Shown here: piece by piece, positions 50,140 through 58,495 of the stretch
Layout of the letters: each line of letters opens with the position of its first letter
Numbering within the stretch: the stretch's first letter is position 1
Source: Microbispora bryophytorum
GTDB taxonomy: Bacteria > Actinomycetota > Actinomycetes > Streptosporangiales > Streptosporangiaceae
Assembly (NCBI RefSeq): GCF_006874465.1
Contig: NZ_VIRL01000007.1
Location: 186,001-250,000, forward strand
Reading direction: 5' to 3'
Length of the DNA: 64,000 bases
Position numbers and translations under genes: made by a program
The notes under the pieces: generated by a model
What the model was told of the DNA's origin: nothing
Database searches by the model: none
Seen by the model: only the letters and a program-made list of their open reading frames with translations

Positions 50140-50732
50140 TGAAGGCGATCGTCCTGTCCGTGCTCGTCGTCCTCGTCGCGCCGGTGCTCCAGGTCGCCGT
50201 GGTCAACGGGCTGTCGCTGCCCGGCGGCCACCCCGACATCGTGCTGGTCGCCGTCATCGCGCTCGCGCCGCATCTGCGGCCCGGGCCGGAGGCCGGGGGT
50301 CTGCCGGAGCGGGGCGCCGCGAGGGGCGGGGCGGGCGCCTTCCTGGGGTTCGCCGCGGGCCTGGCCGCCGACATCGCGCCGCCCGCCGACCACACCATAG
50401 GGCGGCTCGCCCTGGTCATGTGCCTTGCCGGGTGGGTGTGCGCCCGTGCCGCCGCGGACGGCACCGCCGGGCGGCGCGCCGCCGTCGCCGCCGTCGTGGC
50501 CCTGGGCGCGACGCTCGCCGGAGGCGTGCTCGCGGCCCTGCTCGACGGCACGCCGTGGGGCGCCGCCCTCGCGCCCGGCGCCGCCGCCTGGACCGTCGGC
50601 CTGGCCGCGCTCGTGGCGGCGGCGTTCGCCCTGCGGCCCCGCCGCCGGCCGTTCGGGCGGATGCCGAGATCACGGGGTGGATCACGGGGTGGATCACGTG
50701 ACCCGTACGCGCGGGGGAGGCGCCTTGCGTAG
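50139..50732 (+). CDS. mreD: Rod shape-determining protein MreD
   Basis: A 197-residue membrane protein with five to six helices (MKAIVLSVLVVLVAPVLQVAVVNGLSLPGGHPDIVLVAVIALA is the MreD start). It completes the MreBCD scaffold. The start overlaps the mreC stop (TGATG); GTG 50136 is possible. Its 3-prime end carries a 12-bp tandem repeat ATCACGGGGTGG (50669-50692, plus a partial third copy), giving RGGSRGGSRD, and overlaps the PBP2 start region by about 35 bases. Confidence 0.9.
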   Translation: MKAIVLSVLVVLVAPVLQVAVVNGLSLPGGHPDIVLVAVIALAPHLRPGPEAGGLPERGAARGGAGAFLGFAAGLAADIAPPADHTIGRLALVMCLAGWVCARAAADGTAGRRAAVAAVVALGATLAGGVLAALLDGTPWGAALAPGAAAWTVGLAALVAAAFALRPRRRPFGRMPRSRGGSRGGSRDPYARGRRLA

Positions 50733-52821
50733 GAGCGTCGGGCGGCCCCCGCTGGTTCGGGGCCGTACCCGGCCCCAGAGCCGCCTCACGCTCGTGTTCG
50801 TGGTGGTGACCGCGCTCATGCTGACCCTGCTCGGACGGCTGTGGTACCTGCAGATCGTCACCGGCCCGTCGTACGTCCGGGCGGCCACGGAGTCACGGGC
50901 GCGCTCGGTCGTCCTGCCGCCGGTGCGGGGGCAGATCCTCGACGTGCGCGGCCGGCCGCTGGTGGCCAACGAGACCAAACCGCAGGTGTCGGTGGACTAC
51001 ATGGCCCTGATCCACCAGCCCGACGGCGGGAAGGACGTGCTGACCCGGCTCGCCCGGGCCCTGGGACGGCCCTACCAGGAGATCGCCGACCGGGCCCGGC
51101 TGTGCGCCGGGGACATGCCCCGGCCGTGCTGGCCCGGCTCGCCGTACCAGCCGATCGTCGTCGCGGACGACGTGAGCGTGCGCACGGCGCTGTGGATCGC
51201 GGAGCGGCAGGACGAGTTCCCCGGCGTCAGCACCGCGTTACGGCCGGTCAGGACCTATCCGCTCGGCTCGGCCGCGGCGCACGTGCTCGGCTACCTGCAG
51301 CCGCCCTCCCCCGACGACCCCGCGGGCGGCCCGGAGCTGATCGGCCGCGACGGCCTCGAAGCGCAGTACGACCGCGAGCTGGCCGGGCGCACCGGGATCA
51401 GGGAGGTGGCGGTGGACAGCACGGGCAAGGTCACCGGACTGATCCGCGAGGAGGCCGCCGTGGCCGGGGACACGCTGGTGACCAGCATCGACGCCCGCAT
51501 CCAGGAGCTGGCCGAACGGGCGCTGGCCCGGGCCGTGACCGCCGCGCGCAAGCGGGGCGAGCCCGCCGACAGCGGCGCGGTGGTGGTGCTGGAGGCCAAG
51601 ACCGGGCGGGTGACGGCGATCGCCGACTATCCCTCCTACGACCCGGGCGTGTGGACCGGGGGCATCTCCCAGCACGACTACGAGGACCTGCCGCTGGTCA
51701 GCGCCGCCGTGCAGGGGCAGTGGCCGCCGGGCTCCACCTGGAAGGTGACCTCGACGGCCGCGGCCGCCAAGGCGGGCTACTCGCTGCGGGCCTCCTACGA
51801 CTGCCCGGGCGGCTACACGATCGGCGGCCGGGTGTTCCACAACTTCGAGAGCGCCGAACTGGGCCGGATGGACATGCACCGGGCCCTGGTGGTGTCCTGT
51901 GACACGATCTTCTACCGCTTCGCGGAGAAGATGTGGCAGCGCGACGGCGGGCTCAAGCCGGTCAAACACCCGAAGGACCCGATGCAGGCGATGGCCGGGG
52001 AGTTCGGGTTCGGCACGCCCACCGGCGTCGACCTGCCGCACGAGGCTCAGGGACGGGTGCCCGGCCGCGCCTGGAAGAAGGCCAACTGGGAGCGGACCAA
52101 GGCGGACTCCTGCCGCCGCGCCAAGACCGGCTATCCGGAGATGTCCGACCGCAAGCGGGCGGCCTACCTCAGGGCGCTCGCCGCCGATAACTGCGGCTCC
52201 GGCGGGGTCTGGTGGGCCGGCGACGCGGCCAACTTCTCGATCGGCCAGGGTGACGTGCTGGTGACGCCGCTCCAGCTCGCCCGGGGCTACGCCGCGCTCG
52301 CCAACGGCGGCACGGTCTTCAGCCCCAGGATCGGCAAGCGGGTCGTACGCCCCGACGGCGCCGTGGTCCGCGCGATCACCCCGCCCGTGGCGGGGAAGAT
52401 CGACGTCTCGCGCAAGACGCTGCGGTTCATCCGCGACTCGCTCGCCGACGTGCCGCGCACGGGCACGGCGGCGGGCGCGTTCGAGGGCTACCCGTTCGGG
52501 CGCCTGCCGGTCGCCGGGAAGACCGGCACCGCCGAGGCGTACGGCAGGCAGGACACCTCGTGGTTCGCCTCCTTCGGCCCGGTGAACAAGCCCAAGTATG
52601 TGGTGGTGGTCGTCGTCTCGCAGGGCGGCACGGGCGCGGCCACGGCGGCCCCCGCCGCCCGCGACATCTGGGAGGGCATCGCCGCCCTCACCCATGACGC
52701 GAAGAAGCACGACGAAAAGAAGCACGACAAGAAGAGCAAGAAGGATAAGAAGGACGGCGGGAGGACGCGATCCGCCTCCCTGCCTCCGGTCGCGTTCGCC
52801 GGGGCGGGTGGCGCGCGATGA
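50698..52821 (+). CDS. mrdA: Penicillin-binding protein 2 (elongation transpeptidase)
   Basis: A 707-residue class B PBP. A membrane anchor near residues 30-52 (LTLVFVVVTALMLTLLGRLWYLQIV) leads to the dimerisation/pedestal domain (RSVVLPPVRGQILDVRGRPLVAN) and the transpeptidase domain. The latter has S346-T-W-K349 in PPGSTWKVTSTAAAA, SCD in VVSCDTIFYRFAE and K608-T-G in VAGKTGTAEAYG. It cross-links peptidoglycan with RodA. The tail is unusually Lys-rich (HDAKKHDEKKHDKKSKKDKKDGG) and should lie outside the membrane. GTG 50698 and TTG 50725 are both possible starts; the latter has a stronger GGGGGAGG site. Confidence 0.94.
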   Translation: MTRTRGGGALRRSVGRPPLVRGRTRPQSRLTLVFVVVTALMLTLLGRLWYLQIVTGPSYVRAATESRARSVVLPPVRGQILDVRGRPLVANETKPQVSVDYMALIHQPDGGKDVLTRLARALGRPYQEIADRARLCAGDMPRPCWPGSPYQPIVVADDVSVRTALWIAERQDEFPGVSTALRPVRTYPLGSAAAHVLGYLQPPSPDDPAGGPELIGRDGLEAQYDRELAGRTGIREVAVDSTGKVTGLIREEAAVAGDTLVTSIDARIQELAERALARAVTAARKRGEPADSGAVVVLEAKTGRVTAIADYPSYDPGVWTGGISQHDYEDLPLVSAAVQGQWPPGSTWKVTSTAAAAKAGYSLRASYDCPGGYTIGGRVFHNFESAELGRMDMHRALVVSCDTIFYRFAEKMWQRDGGLKPVKHPKDPMQAMAGEFGFGTPTGVDLPHEAQGRVPGRAWKKANWERTKADSCRRAKTGYPEMSDRKRAAYLRALAADNCGSGGVWWAGDAANFSIGQGDVLVTPLQLARGYAALANGGTVFSPRIGKRVVRPDGAVVRAITPPVAGKIDVSRKTLRFIRDSLADVPRTGTAAGAFEGYPFGRLPVAGKTGTAEAYGRQDTSWFASFGPVNKPKYVVVVVVSQGGTGAATAAPAARDIWEGIAALTHDAKKHDEKKHDKKSKKDKKDGGRTRSASLPPVAFAGAGGAR

Positions 52822-52882
52822 CAGTCTCGGCACAGACAGGCAAGGCTCAGACAAGCGTGGCTCGACTCCTTGGAGGCGCGCG

Positions 52883-54049
52883 GTGACGGCGCTCGGCCCC
52901 CTGTCCGTACGGCTGCCGGCGAGCCGGACGACCAGGCGCAGGGCGTTGGCGCGCCTCGCCTTCTTCCCCGCCTGGGGGCTGGTGCTGCCCGCGGCCGCGT
53001 TGTCGGCGATCGGGCTGCTGCTCGTGTGGTCGGCCACCCGCGGCGAACCGGGCTCGACGCTGCCGCAGCGGCAGGCGCTCAGCGTGGCCATCGGCTTCGT
53101 GCTCATGTGGGCCGTCTCACGGATCGGCCTGCGGGTCCTGCGGGCCTACGTCCCGGTGCTCTACCTGCTCGGGCTGGCCGGGCTGGTCGCCGTGCTGACC
53201 CCGCTGGGCCGCACGATCAACGGCTCGCACGCCTGGATCGTGCTCGGCGACGGGCTGCAGTTCCAGCCGTCCGAGTTCGCCAAGGGGGCCACGATCCTCG
53301 CGGTCGCGACGGCGCTGGGCGAGCCGCGCGACGGCGAGCGCAGGCCGGGCGCCGGGGCCGTGCTGCTCGCCCTTGGCCTCGCCGCGTTGCCGGTGGGGCT
53401 GATCGCACTGCAGCCCGACTACGGCACCGCGCTCGTCTTCCTGGTGCTGACCATCGGAATGATCGTGGTGGCCGGCGCGCCCAAAAGGTGGTTCGCGGCG
53501 TTCGCCGCCGCCGGGGCCGCCGGGCTGCTCCTGGTGTGGCGGCTCGACCTCATCCGGCCCTACCAGCTCCAGCGCCTGATGGTGCTGGCCGACCCGGACG
53601 CCGACCCGATGGGCATGGGCTACAACGCCACCCAGGCCAGGATCGCGATCGGTTCCGGGGGCCTGCTCGGCAAGGGCCTGTTCCACGGCGAGCAGACGGC
53701 GGGCCACTTCGTGCCCGAGCAGCACACCGACTTCATCTTCACGGTCGCCGGCGAGGAGCTCGGCTTCCTGGGCGCCGCCTGCGTGATCCTGCTGATGCTC
53801 GCCCTGCTCTGGCGCGGCCTGTGGATCGCGGCCAAGAGCCCCTCGCCGTTCGGCAGGCCGGTGGCCGGTGGGGTGGTGTGCTGGCTGGCGTTCCAGACGT
53901 TCGTGAACGTGGGGATGACCATGGGCCTGCTGCCGGTCGCGGGGCTGCCGCTGCCGTTCGTGTCGTACGGCGGGTCGGCCACGATCTCCAGCCTGGCGGC
54001 CGTGGGGCTGCTGGCCGCCGTGAACCGGCGTACGCGCACGCCGGCATAG
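52883..54049 (+). CDS. rodA: RodA (SEDS peptidoglycan polymerase)
   Basis: A 388-residue SEDS-family glycosyltransferase with about ten helices. Conserved segments include GSHAWIVLGDGLQFQPSEFAKGATIL, LIALQPDYGTALVFLVLTIGM with the catalytic-site Asp of the family, GLLGKGLFHGEQTAGHFVPEQHTDFIFTVAGEELGFLGA and the C-terminal GLLPVAGLPLPFVSYGGSATISSLAAVGLL. RodA polymerises lipid II and works with the PBP encoded 61 bp upstream. GTG 52883 has GGAGG at seven bases. It is the last gene of the mre operon. Confidence 0.95.
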   Translation: MTALGPLSVRLPASRTTRRRALARLAFFPAWGLVLPAAALSAIGLLLVWSATRGEPGSTLPQRQALSVAIGFVLMWAVSRIGLRVLRAYVPVLYLLGLAGLVAVLTPLGRTINGSHAWIVLGDGLQFQPSEFAKGATILAVATALGEPRDGERRPGAGAVLLALGLAALPVGLIALQPDYGTALVFLVLTIGMIVVAGAPKRWFAAFAAAGAAGLLLVWRLDLIRPYQLQRLMVLADPDADPMGMGYNATQARIAIGSGGLLGKGLFHGEQTAGHFVPEQHTDFIFTVAGEELGFLGAACVILLMLALLWRGLWIAAKSPSPFGRPVAGGVVCWLAFQTFVNVGMTMGLLPVAGLPLPFVSYGGSATISSLAAVGLLAAVNRRTRTPA

Positions 54050-54064
54050 GGCAGTCTTGGAGGA

Positions 54065-55108
54065 ATGCGCAGCAAGCTCGGCGGACGGGTGGCCCAGGCG
54101 GCGGAGATCGCCCTGGCCACCCGCAAGTACGTGACCCCGATCGACGTCCTCACCGGCCTGCGGTGGCTGCACGACCGCCATGTGGAGACCTGGCGGCAGG
54201 GCCGCGCCGACAGCCTGGAACGGCTGGCCGCCGTGGACACCGGCCGGATGGCCGAGGCCCTGTCGCATCTGCGCGCGTGGGCCCTGTCGCGCGATCTGGT
54301 GGAGAGCGAGGCGGTTTACACGGCGGGCACCCGCGACCGGCGGCCGCTGCGCTTCACGGCGGCGGGCGAGGAGGACCTGGAGCGCGCGTTCCGCGTCCAC
54401 TGGCTGTCTCCGGAGCTGAGCGAGGCGCGGCGGCGGCAGATCACCGAACGGCACAGCAAGGCCCCCGACCTCGTGGCGGTCGCGCCACTGGATCCGTGGA
54501 CCTGCGCCGACTGCGGGGAGACCGGGCCGTATCTGATCATGGAGGACGACCGGCCACACTGCCTGACCTGCGCCGACATGGACCACCTGTGCTTCCTCCC
54601 GGCGGGAAACGCGGCGCTGAGCCGCCGCGCCAAGAAGGAGAGCGGCCTGTCCGCGGTGGTGGTCCGCTTCAACCGGCGGCGCAAGAGATACGAGCGGCTG
54701 GGCGTCCTGGTCGAGGAGGAGGCACTGACGCGGGCGGAGGAGCAGTGCCTGGCCGACGAGGAGGCGCGGCTGCGCCGCCGCGAACGCGACCGCGAGCGCC
54801 GCGCCGACGAGGACGCCGAGTTCCAGACGAGGATGGCCGCGCAGATCCGCCGTCTGTTTCCCCGTTGCCCGGCCGAGCGGGCCGAGGCCATCGCCGCGCA
54901 CGCCGCCGTACGCGGCAGCGGGCGGGTGGGCCGCACCGCCGCCGCCCGCGTGCTGGACGAGAACGCCATCACGCTCGCGGTGATCGCGAGTGTGCGTCAC
55001 CTGGACACCGACTATGACGAGCTGCTGATGGCCGGGACGCCGCGGATGACGGCCCGCGAGCGGATCCGCCCCCGGGTCGAGGAGGTCCTGACGGCCTGGC
55101 GCGCGTGA
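54065..55108 (+). CDS. DUF2293 domain protein with zinc-binding Cys motifs
   Basis: A 347-residue soluble protein. A Cys motif, WTCADCGETGPYLIMEDDRPHCLTCADMDHLCFL (about 140-174), should hold a metal. The middle is a charged helix (EEEALTRAEEQCLADEEARLRRRERDRERRADED). The C-terminus IRRLFPRCPAERAEAIAAHAAVRGSGRVGRTAAARVLDENAITLAVIASVRHLDTDYDELLM is a DUF2293 domain, whose function is unknown. It follows rodA by 15 bp on the same strand, so it may be part of the same transcript, but nothing ties it to wall synthesis. Confidence 0.85.
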   Translation: MRSKLGGRVAQAAEIALATRKYVTPIDVLTGLRWLHDRHVETWRQGRADSLERLAAVDTGRMAEALSHLRAWALSRDLVESEAVYTAGTRDRRPLRFTAAGEEDLERAFRVHWLSPELSEARRRQITERHSKAPDLVAVAPLDPWTCADCGETGPYLIMEDDRPHCLTCADMDHLCFLPAGNAALSRRAKKESGLSAVVVRFNRRRKRYERLGVLVEEEALTRAEEQCLADEEARLRRRERDRERRADEDAEFQTRMAAQIRRLFPRCPAERAEAIAAHAAVRGSGRVGRTAAARVLDENAITLAVIASVRHLDTDYDELLMAGTPRMTARERIRPRVEEVLTAWRA

Positions 55109-55211
55109 GCTCGTCGAGCGGACCCTTGGCCGGCCGTGCGGGGGACCTCTCAGGGGCTCCCTTCAGTGGCCCTTCAGGAACCCCTTTCGGCGGGCCCTTT
55201 CTGCGGGCTTC

Positions 55212-56114
55212 TCAGCAGACGCGGCCGACCATCTGGGCGTACATGCGCCCGGGGCTGGGGACCGACGCCGGGTTGAGGAAGCCGGGCAGCGGGGGCAGGT
55301 CGACCGCGAACGGCTGCAGCCGTTCGAACAGCGTGTGCGCGTCGGGCGGCCGGTTGTCCGGCTCCTTCTCCAGCAGTTCGGCGATGAGACGGTCCAGCTC
55401 GGCGGGGACGCCGGGAACCCGGGGCGGCCGTTCCTTCACCTGCTTGTCGAACACGGCGTACTCCGTGGGCCCGGTGAACAGCTGGTTGCCGGTCAGCATC
55501 TCGTGCAGCACGCAGCCGAGGGAGTACAGATCGCTCTTCGGCCCGGCGACACCCCGCTGAATCTGCTCGGGGGACATGTACGCCGGAGTGCCGAGGATCT
55601 GCCCGATCCGGGTGAACTGCGCCGCCAATCCTGCGACGTCCGCCTCGCGCAGCATGGCGAGCCCGAAGTCGAGCAGCTTCACGCTGCCGTCCGGGCAGAG
55701 CATGAGGTTGGTCGGCTTGAGGTCGCGATGGCAGATCGACAACTCGTGGGCGGCGGTCAGCACGGCGCACGCCTGGGCGGCGATCGCCGCGGCCCACGGC
55801 ACCGGCAGCGGGCCGTGCTCGCTCAGCAGATCGGCGACCGTCACACCGTCGATGAACTGCATGACCTGGAAGAGCCGCTGCTCGTAGGTGCCGAAGTCGT
55901 ACAGCACGGGCGCGCCCGGATGGTCGAGCTTCGCGAGGATCCGCGCCTCACGGATGAAGCGACGCTGCAACTCCTCGTCCGGGCCGTCGGGCAGCCGCAG
56001 GAACTTCACCGCCACCTTGCGGTCGAGCCGCCGATCGTGCCCGCCGTACACGGCGCCCATGCCGCCCTGCCCCAGAGGGAGGTCGTCCAGCTCATACCGG
56101 TCGCCGATGACCAT
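55212..56114 (-). CDS. Soluble Ser/Thr protein kinase
   Basis: A 300-residue Hanks-type kinase. The glycine loop is LGQGGMGAVYGG, then come K37 in KVAVKFL, catalytic D131 in CHRDLKPTNLML, D149 in LLDFGLAML and the activation segment TRIGQILGTPAYMSPEQIQRG. All catalytic motifs are intact. There is no transmembrane helix: the protein stops soon after the domain (LPPLPGFLNPASVPSPGRMYAQMVGRVC), so it is cytosolic. It follows the HTH-methylase fusion by 107 bp on the same strand. A PP2C phosphatase sits on the far side of the methylase. The trio suggests reversible phosphorylation of the methylase or its HTH domain (inference). Confidence 0.92.
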   Translation of the reverse strand: MVIGDRYELDDLPLGQGGMGAVYGGHDRRLDRKVAVKFLRLPDGPDEELQRRFIREARILAKLDHPGAPVLYDFGTYEQRLFQVMQFIDGVTVADLLSEHGPLPVPWAAAIAAQACAVLTAAHELSICHRDLKPTNLMLCPDGSVKLLDFGLAMLREADVAGLAAQFTRIGQILGTPAYMSPEQIQRGVAGPKSDLYSLGCVLHEMLTGNQLFTGPTEYAVFDKQVKERPPRVPGVPAELDRLIAELLEKEPDNRPPDAHTLFERLQPFAVDLPPLPGFLNPASVPSPGRMYAQMVGRVC

Positions 56115-56221
56115 GCGCCCTCCAGTCGGCCTATCGGGGAAAAGCTACCGGATCCGCCCGCGACGTCGGGCTCGGCGGCCGGATGGACAGGACTCTCTCA
56201 GCCAGGAAGCTCCCGGCCGCG

Positions 56222-58438
56222 TCATCCACGAGGGCGGAGGCGTCCGTCGATCAGCCCCTCGACGCCGAGCCGCGCGAGCGCCTCCCCCATGGCGGCCACC
56301 TCGCGCAGGCCGTCCTCCAGCGCGAGCAGCCGCCGGAAGGCCGCGCCGTACGCCCGCTGAACGGCCAGGGGAAGCTGGGGGACGCGGGCCCGGCGGGCCT
56401 CCACGCGGCTGCTGCCCAGATGCGGCCGGCCGCCGCCCGCCGCGTAGCGCAGGAAACCGGCCAGGAACTCGGGATCCACCTTGCCGGGATCGACGCGGAA
56501 AAGGCTGAGATGGGGGCCCAGGACCGCCCCCTCCCCCGCAACCACCCGGGCGGTGACGGCCGACGCCACGACGTCTCCCGGTCGCACGACGACCAGGCCG
56601 GGGGCACGCGGGATCCGCCGCGACGGCGCCGTCCCGGCCGCGACGTCGTCGGCCGTCAGCACGGGCACACCACCCTCGGCCACCTCGCCGTCAGGGGCGT
56701 CGGCGGGCACACCACCTTCGCGCACGCCGCCCTCGGGAACACCGCCCTCGAGAACACCGCCCTCGCGCGCACCACCCTCGGGCACGCCACCCTCGGGCAC
56801 CTCGCCGTCGGAGGCGTCGGCGGGTAGCGCCCGCAGCGTCGAGTGCCTGATGGTGACCAGCCCGGATCTGGCCATCTCGGCCACGGTCGCCCACGACGCG
56901 TCCCAGCCCGCCGCGCCGCCGGTGAGCACCTCCAGGTCGGGCACGTCGTCGGCCAGCGCCGCGATCGCGTACCGGAAGCGCTCCCTGTCCGCCGGAAAGC
57001 CCTGTGTGTCGACCCGGGGCGACAGGTGCCGCGCCGGGCTCACGTCCACCTCGTCGTCGAGGATGTCGATGATCCTGACCGTGCGGCCGCCAGGTGGCAG
57101 CTCGGCCTTCGCGAGGTGGGCCCGCCAGACCGCCTCGGCGGAGGCCGGGTCGTCCCCCGCGTCGGCCACCAGGATCGCGCCGGGCTGCCGCTCCCCGGGC
57201 TCGGGACGGCGCAGCAGCCACAGGTCGGGGCCTCCGGGCGCCAGCGTGAAGACCGCGCGCAACGCGCCCGTCCGCAGCAGGTTCGCCCGGACGCGGCGTC
57301 CCGGGCGGCGGCTCGCGGCGGCGCCCGGCATCAGGACGGCCACCAGCCCGCCGGGCCGCACGTGGGCCAGGCAGTGCTGCACCCAGGCCAGCTCCGGCTC
57401 ACCCCGCGGGGGCATGCCGTACTGCCAGCGGGGATCGCCGACGAGGTCCTCGTGGCCCCAGGCCCGCTCGTTGAACGGCGGGTCGCACACCACCGCGTCC
57501 ACGAGCGTGTCCACGAGCGCGTCCACGAGCCCGTCCCCCGGCGCGTTTCCCAGCGTGTCCGCCGGCCGGTCCGGAGAGAACGCGTCGTGCCGCAGCGCGT
57601 CCCCGGGGACGACCCGGGCGTCCCGCCCGCGCAGCAGCAGCCGCAGCGCCGCGAGCAGCGCGACCGTCTCGTTGGCGTCCTGGCCGAGCAGCCGCGCCTT
57701 GTCTCCCGCCCCACCGGCCCCGGCGGCGTCCAGCAGGAGCGTGCCCATGCCGCACGCCGGGTCGAGCACCGTACGCGCCCCCGGGCAGGCCAGCCGGGTC
57801 ATCAGGGCGGCCACGTCGGGCCGGGTCAGTGCCAGCCTGCGGCTGTGCGCCTCGGCGTACCGCTCGCAGAGGAATTCGAACGTGCCGGCCGCGCCGTTCC
57901 GCTCGGCCATCCCGGCGACCAGCCGGAGCAGGCCGGGCTCGACCGGCGTCGTGTCCCCCGCGCGCCGGGGCAGGTCGGCGGTCGCCTCGGCCACCGCGCC
58001 CGGGAGCCGTGCGGCGAATCCGGGGGTGGCGGACAGCCGCTTCCAGCCGACGGGATCGCGGAGCGTGTAGAGCAGGAACGCCCCGACCTCACCCAGCACC
58101 TCGCCCAGGCGCAGGTCGTCGGCCGAGGCGCGCAGCCGCTGCCAGACGCGGTCGCCCTGGGACACCTCGAACGACTTGCCGTTCCTGCGCAGCCACGCCT
58201 CCACTTCGGGGAGCGAGAAAAGCGGGCTGGAGGCGGTACCTCCGACCGGTTGGGGGAAGTCCTCGTACCGGCGGCGCCAGTTGCTGACCGCGGCCCTGCC
58301 GACATCGGCGAGCCGGGCGATGTCACCCGCGTTCACGGTCGCTTCGACCGCCGCTTCGACGGCCGCCTCGAGCGGGCTCGCGGCGGCCGGGCGCGCCGTC
58401 GCGTCCGTCGTGTCGTCCGCCTGGGCGTCGTGGCTCAT
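56222..58438 (-). CDS. HTH / N6-adenine DNA methylase / TRD-like fusion (paralogue B)
   Basis: A 738-residue paralogue of the 2451-4511 product. The helix-turn-helix NAGDIARLADVGRAAVSNWRRRYEDFPQPVGGT matches that of A almost residue for residue. The methylase domain has motif I VLDPACGMGTLL (224-235) and motif IV D319-P-P-F322, where A has NPPF; both forms are accepted in N6-adenine methylases. The C-terminal TRD-like domain (RPGDVVASAVTARVVAGEGAVLGPHLSLFRVDPGKVDPEFLAGFLRYA...VPQLPLAVQRAYGAAFRRLLALEDGLREVAAMGEALARLGVEGL) is close to A but differs where specificity would lie. A five-residue repeat tract fills the linker between the two domains. No nuclease domain is present. Neighbours are a kinase downstream and a divergent PP2C gene. 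Confidence 0.85.
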   Translation of the reverse strand: MSHDAQADDTTDATARPAAASPLEAAVEAAVEATVNAGDIARLADVGRAAVSNWRRRYEDFPQPVGGTASSPLFSLPEVEAWLRRNGKSFEVSQGDRVWQRLRASADDLRLGEVLGEVGAFLLYTLRDPVGWKRLSATPGFAARLPGAVAEATADLPRRAGDTTPVEPGLLRLVAGMAERNGAAGTFEFLCERYAEAHSRRLALTRPDVAALMTRLACPGARTVLDPACGMGTLLLDAAGAGGAGDKARLLGQDANETVALLAALRLLLRGRDARVVPGDALRHDAFSPDRPADTLGNAPGDGLVDALVDTLVDAVVCDPPFNERAWGHEDLVGDPRWQYGMPPRGEPELAWVQHCLAHVRPGGLVAVLMPGAAASRRPGRRVRANLLRTGALRAVFTLAPGGPDLWLLRRPEPGERQPGAILVADAGDDPASAEAVWRAHLAKAELPPGGRTVRIIDILDDEVDVSPARHLSPRVDTQGFPADRERFRYAIAALADDVPDLEVLTGGAAGWDASWATVAEMARSGLVTIRHSTLRALPADASDGEVPEGGVPEGGAREGGVLEGGVPEGGVREGGVPADAPDGEVAEGGVPVLTADDVAAGTAPSRRIPRAPGLVVVRPGDVVASAVTARVVAGEGAVLGPHLSLFRVDPGKVDPEFLAGFLRYAAGGGRPHLGSSRVEARRARVPQLPLAVQRAYGAAFRRLLALEDGLREVAAMGEALARLGVEGLIDGRLRPRG
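56668..56824 (-). repeat. Tandem 15-bp repeats in the linker of methylase B
   Basis: On the coding strand this encodes repeated E-G-G-V-P-like pentapeptides (six or more, with A/R/L variants). Two copies of ADA[P/S]DGEV, exactly 117 bp apart, flank the run. The tract is absent from paralogue A, whose linker at this point is short. It is in frame and looks like slippage expansion. Confidence 0.8.
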
Positions 58439-58459
58439 GGCACGAGCCTAGCACTGTGC

Positions 58460-58495
58460 TTGTGAAGTGACTCAACCAATGGTTTACTCAAAACC
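58460..58495 (+). promoter_or_regulatory. Promoter of the PP2C gene, probably leaderless, with an embedded dyad
   Basis: TTGTGA (58460-58465) and TTTACT (58483-58488) are separated by exactly 17 bases. Only seven bases lie between the -10 and the ATG at 58496, and no ribosome site exists, so transcription should begin at the start codon. GGTTT (58481-58485) and AAACC (58491-58495) form a 5-5-5 dyad, and ACTCAA occurs twice (58470, 58486). The region also serves methylase B on the other strand. Confidence 0.65.

Noticed and set aside
56668-56824. Regular short repeats that could suggest a CRISPR array
   Set aside because: The period is 15 bp and in frame with the methylase gene. There are no spacers of 30-40 bases and no cas genes.
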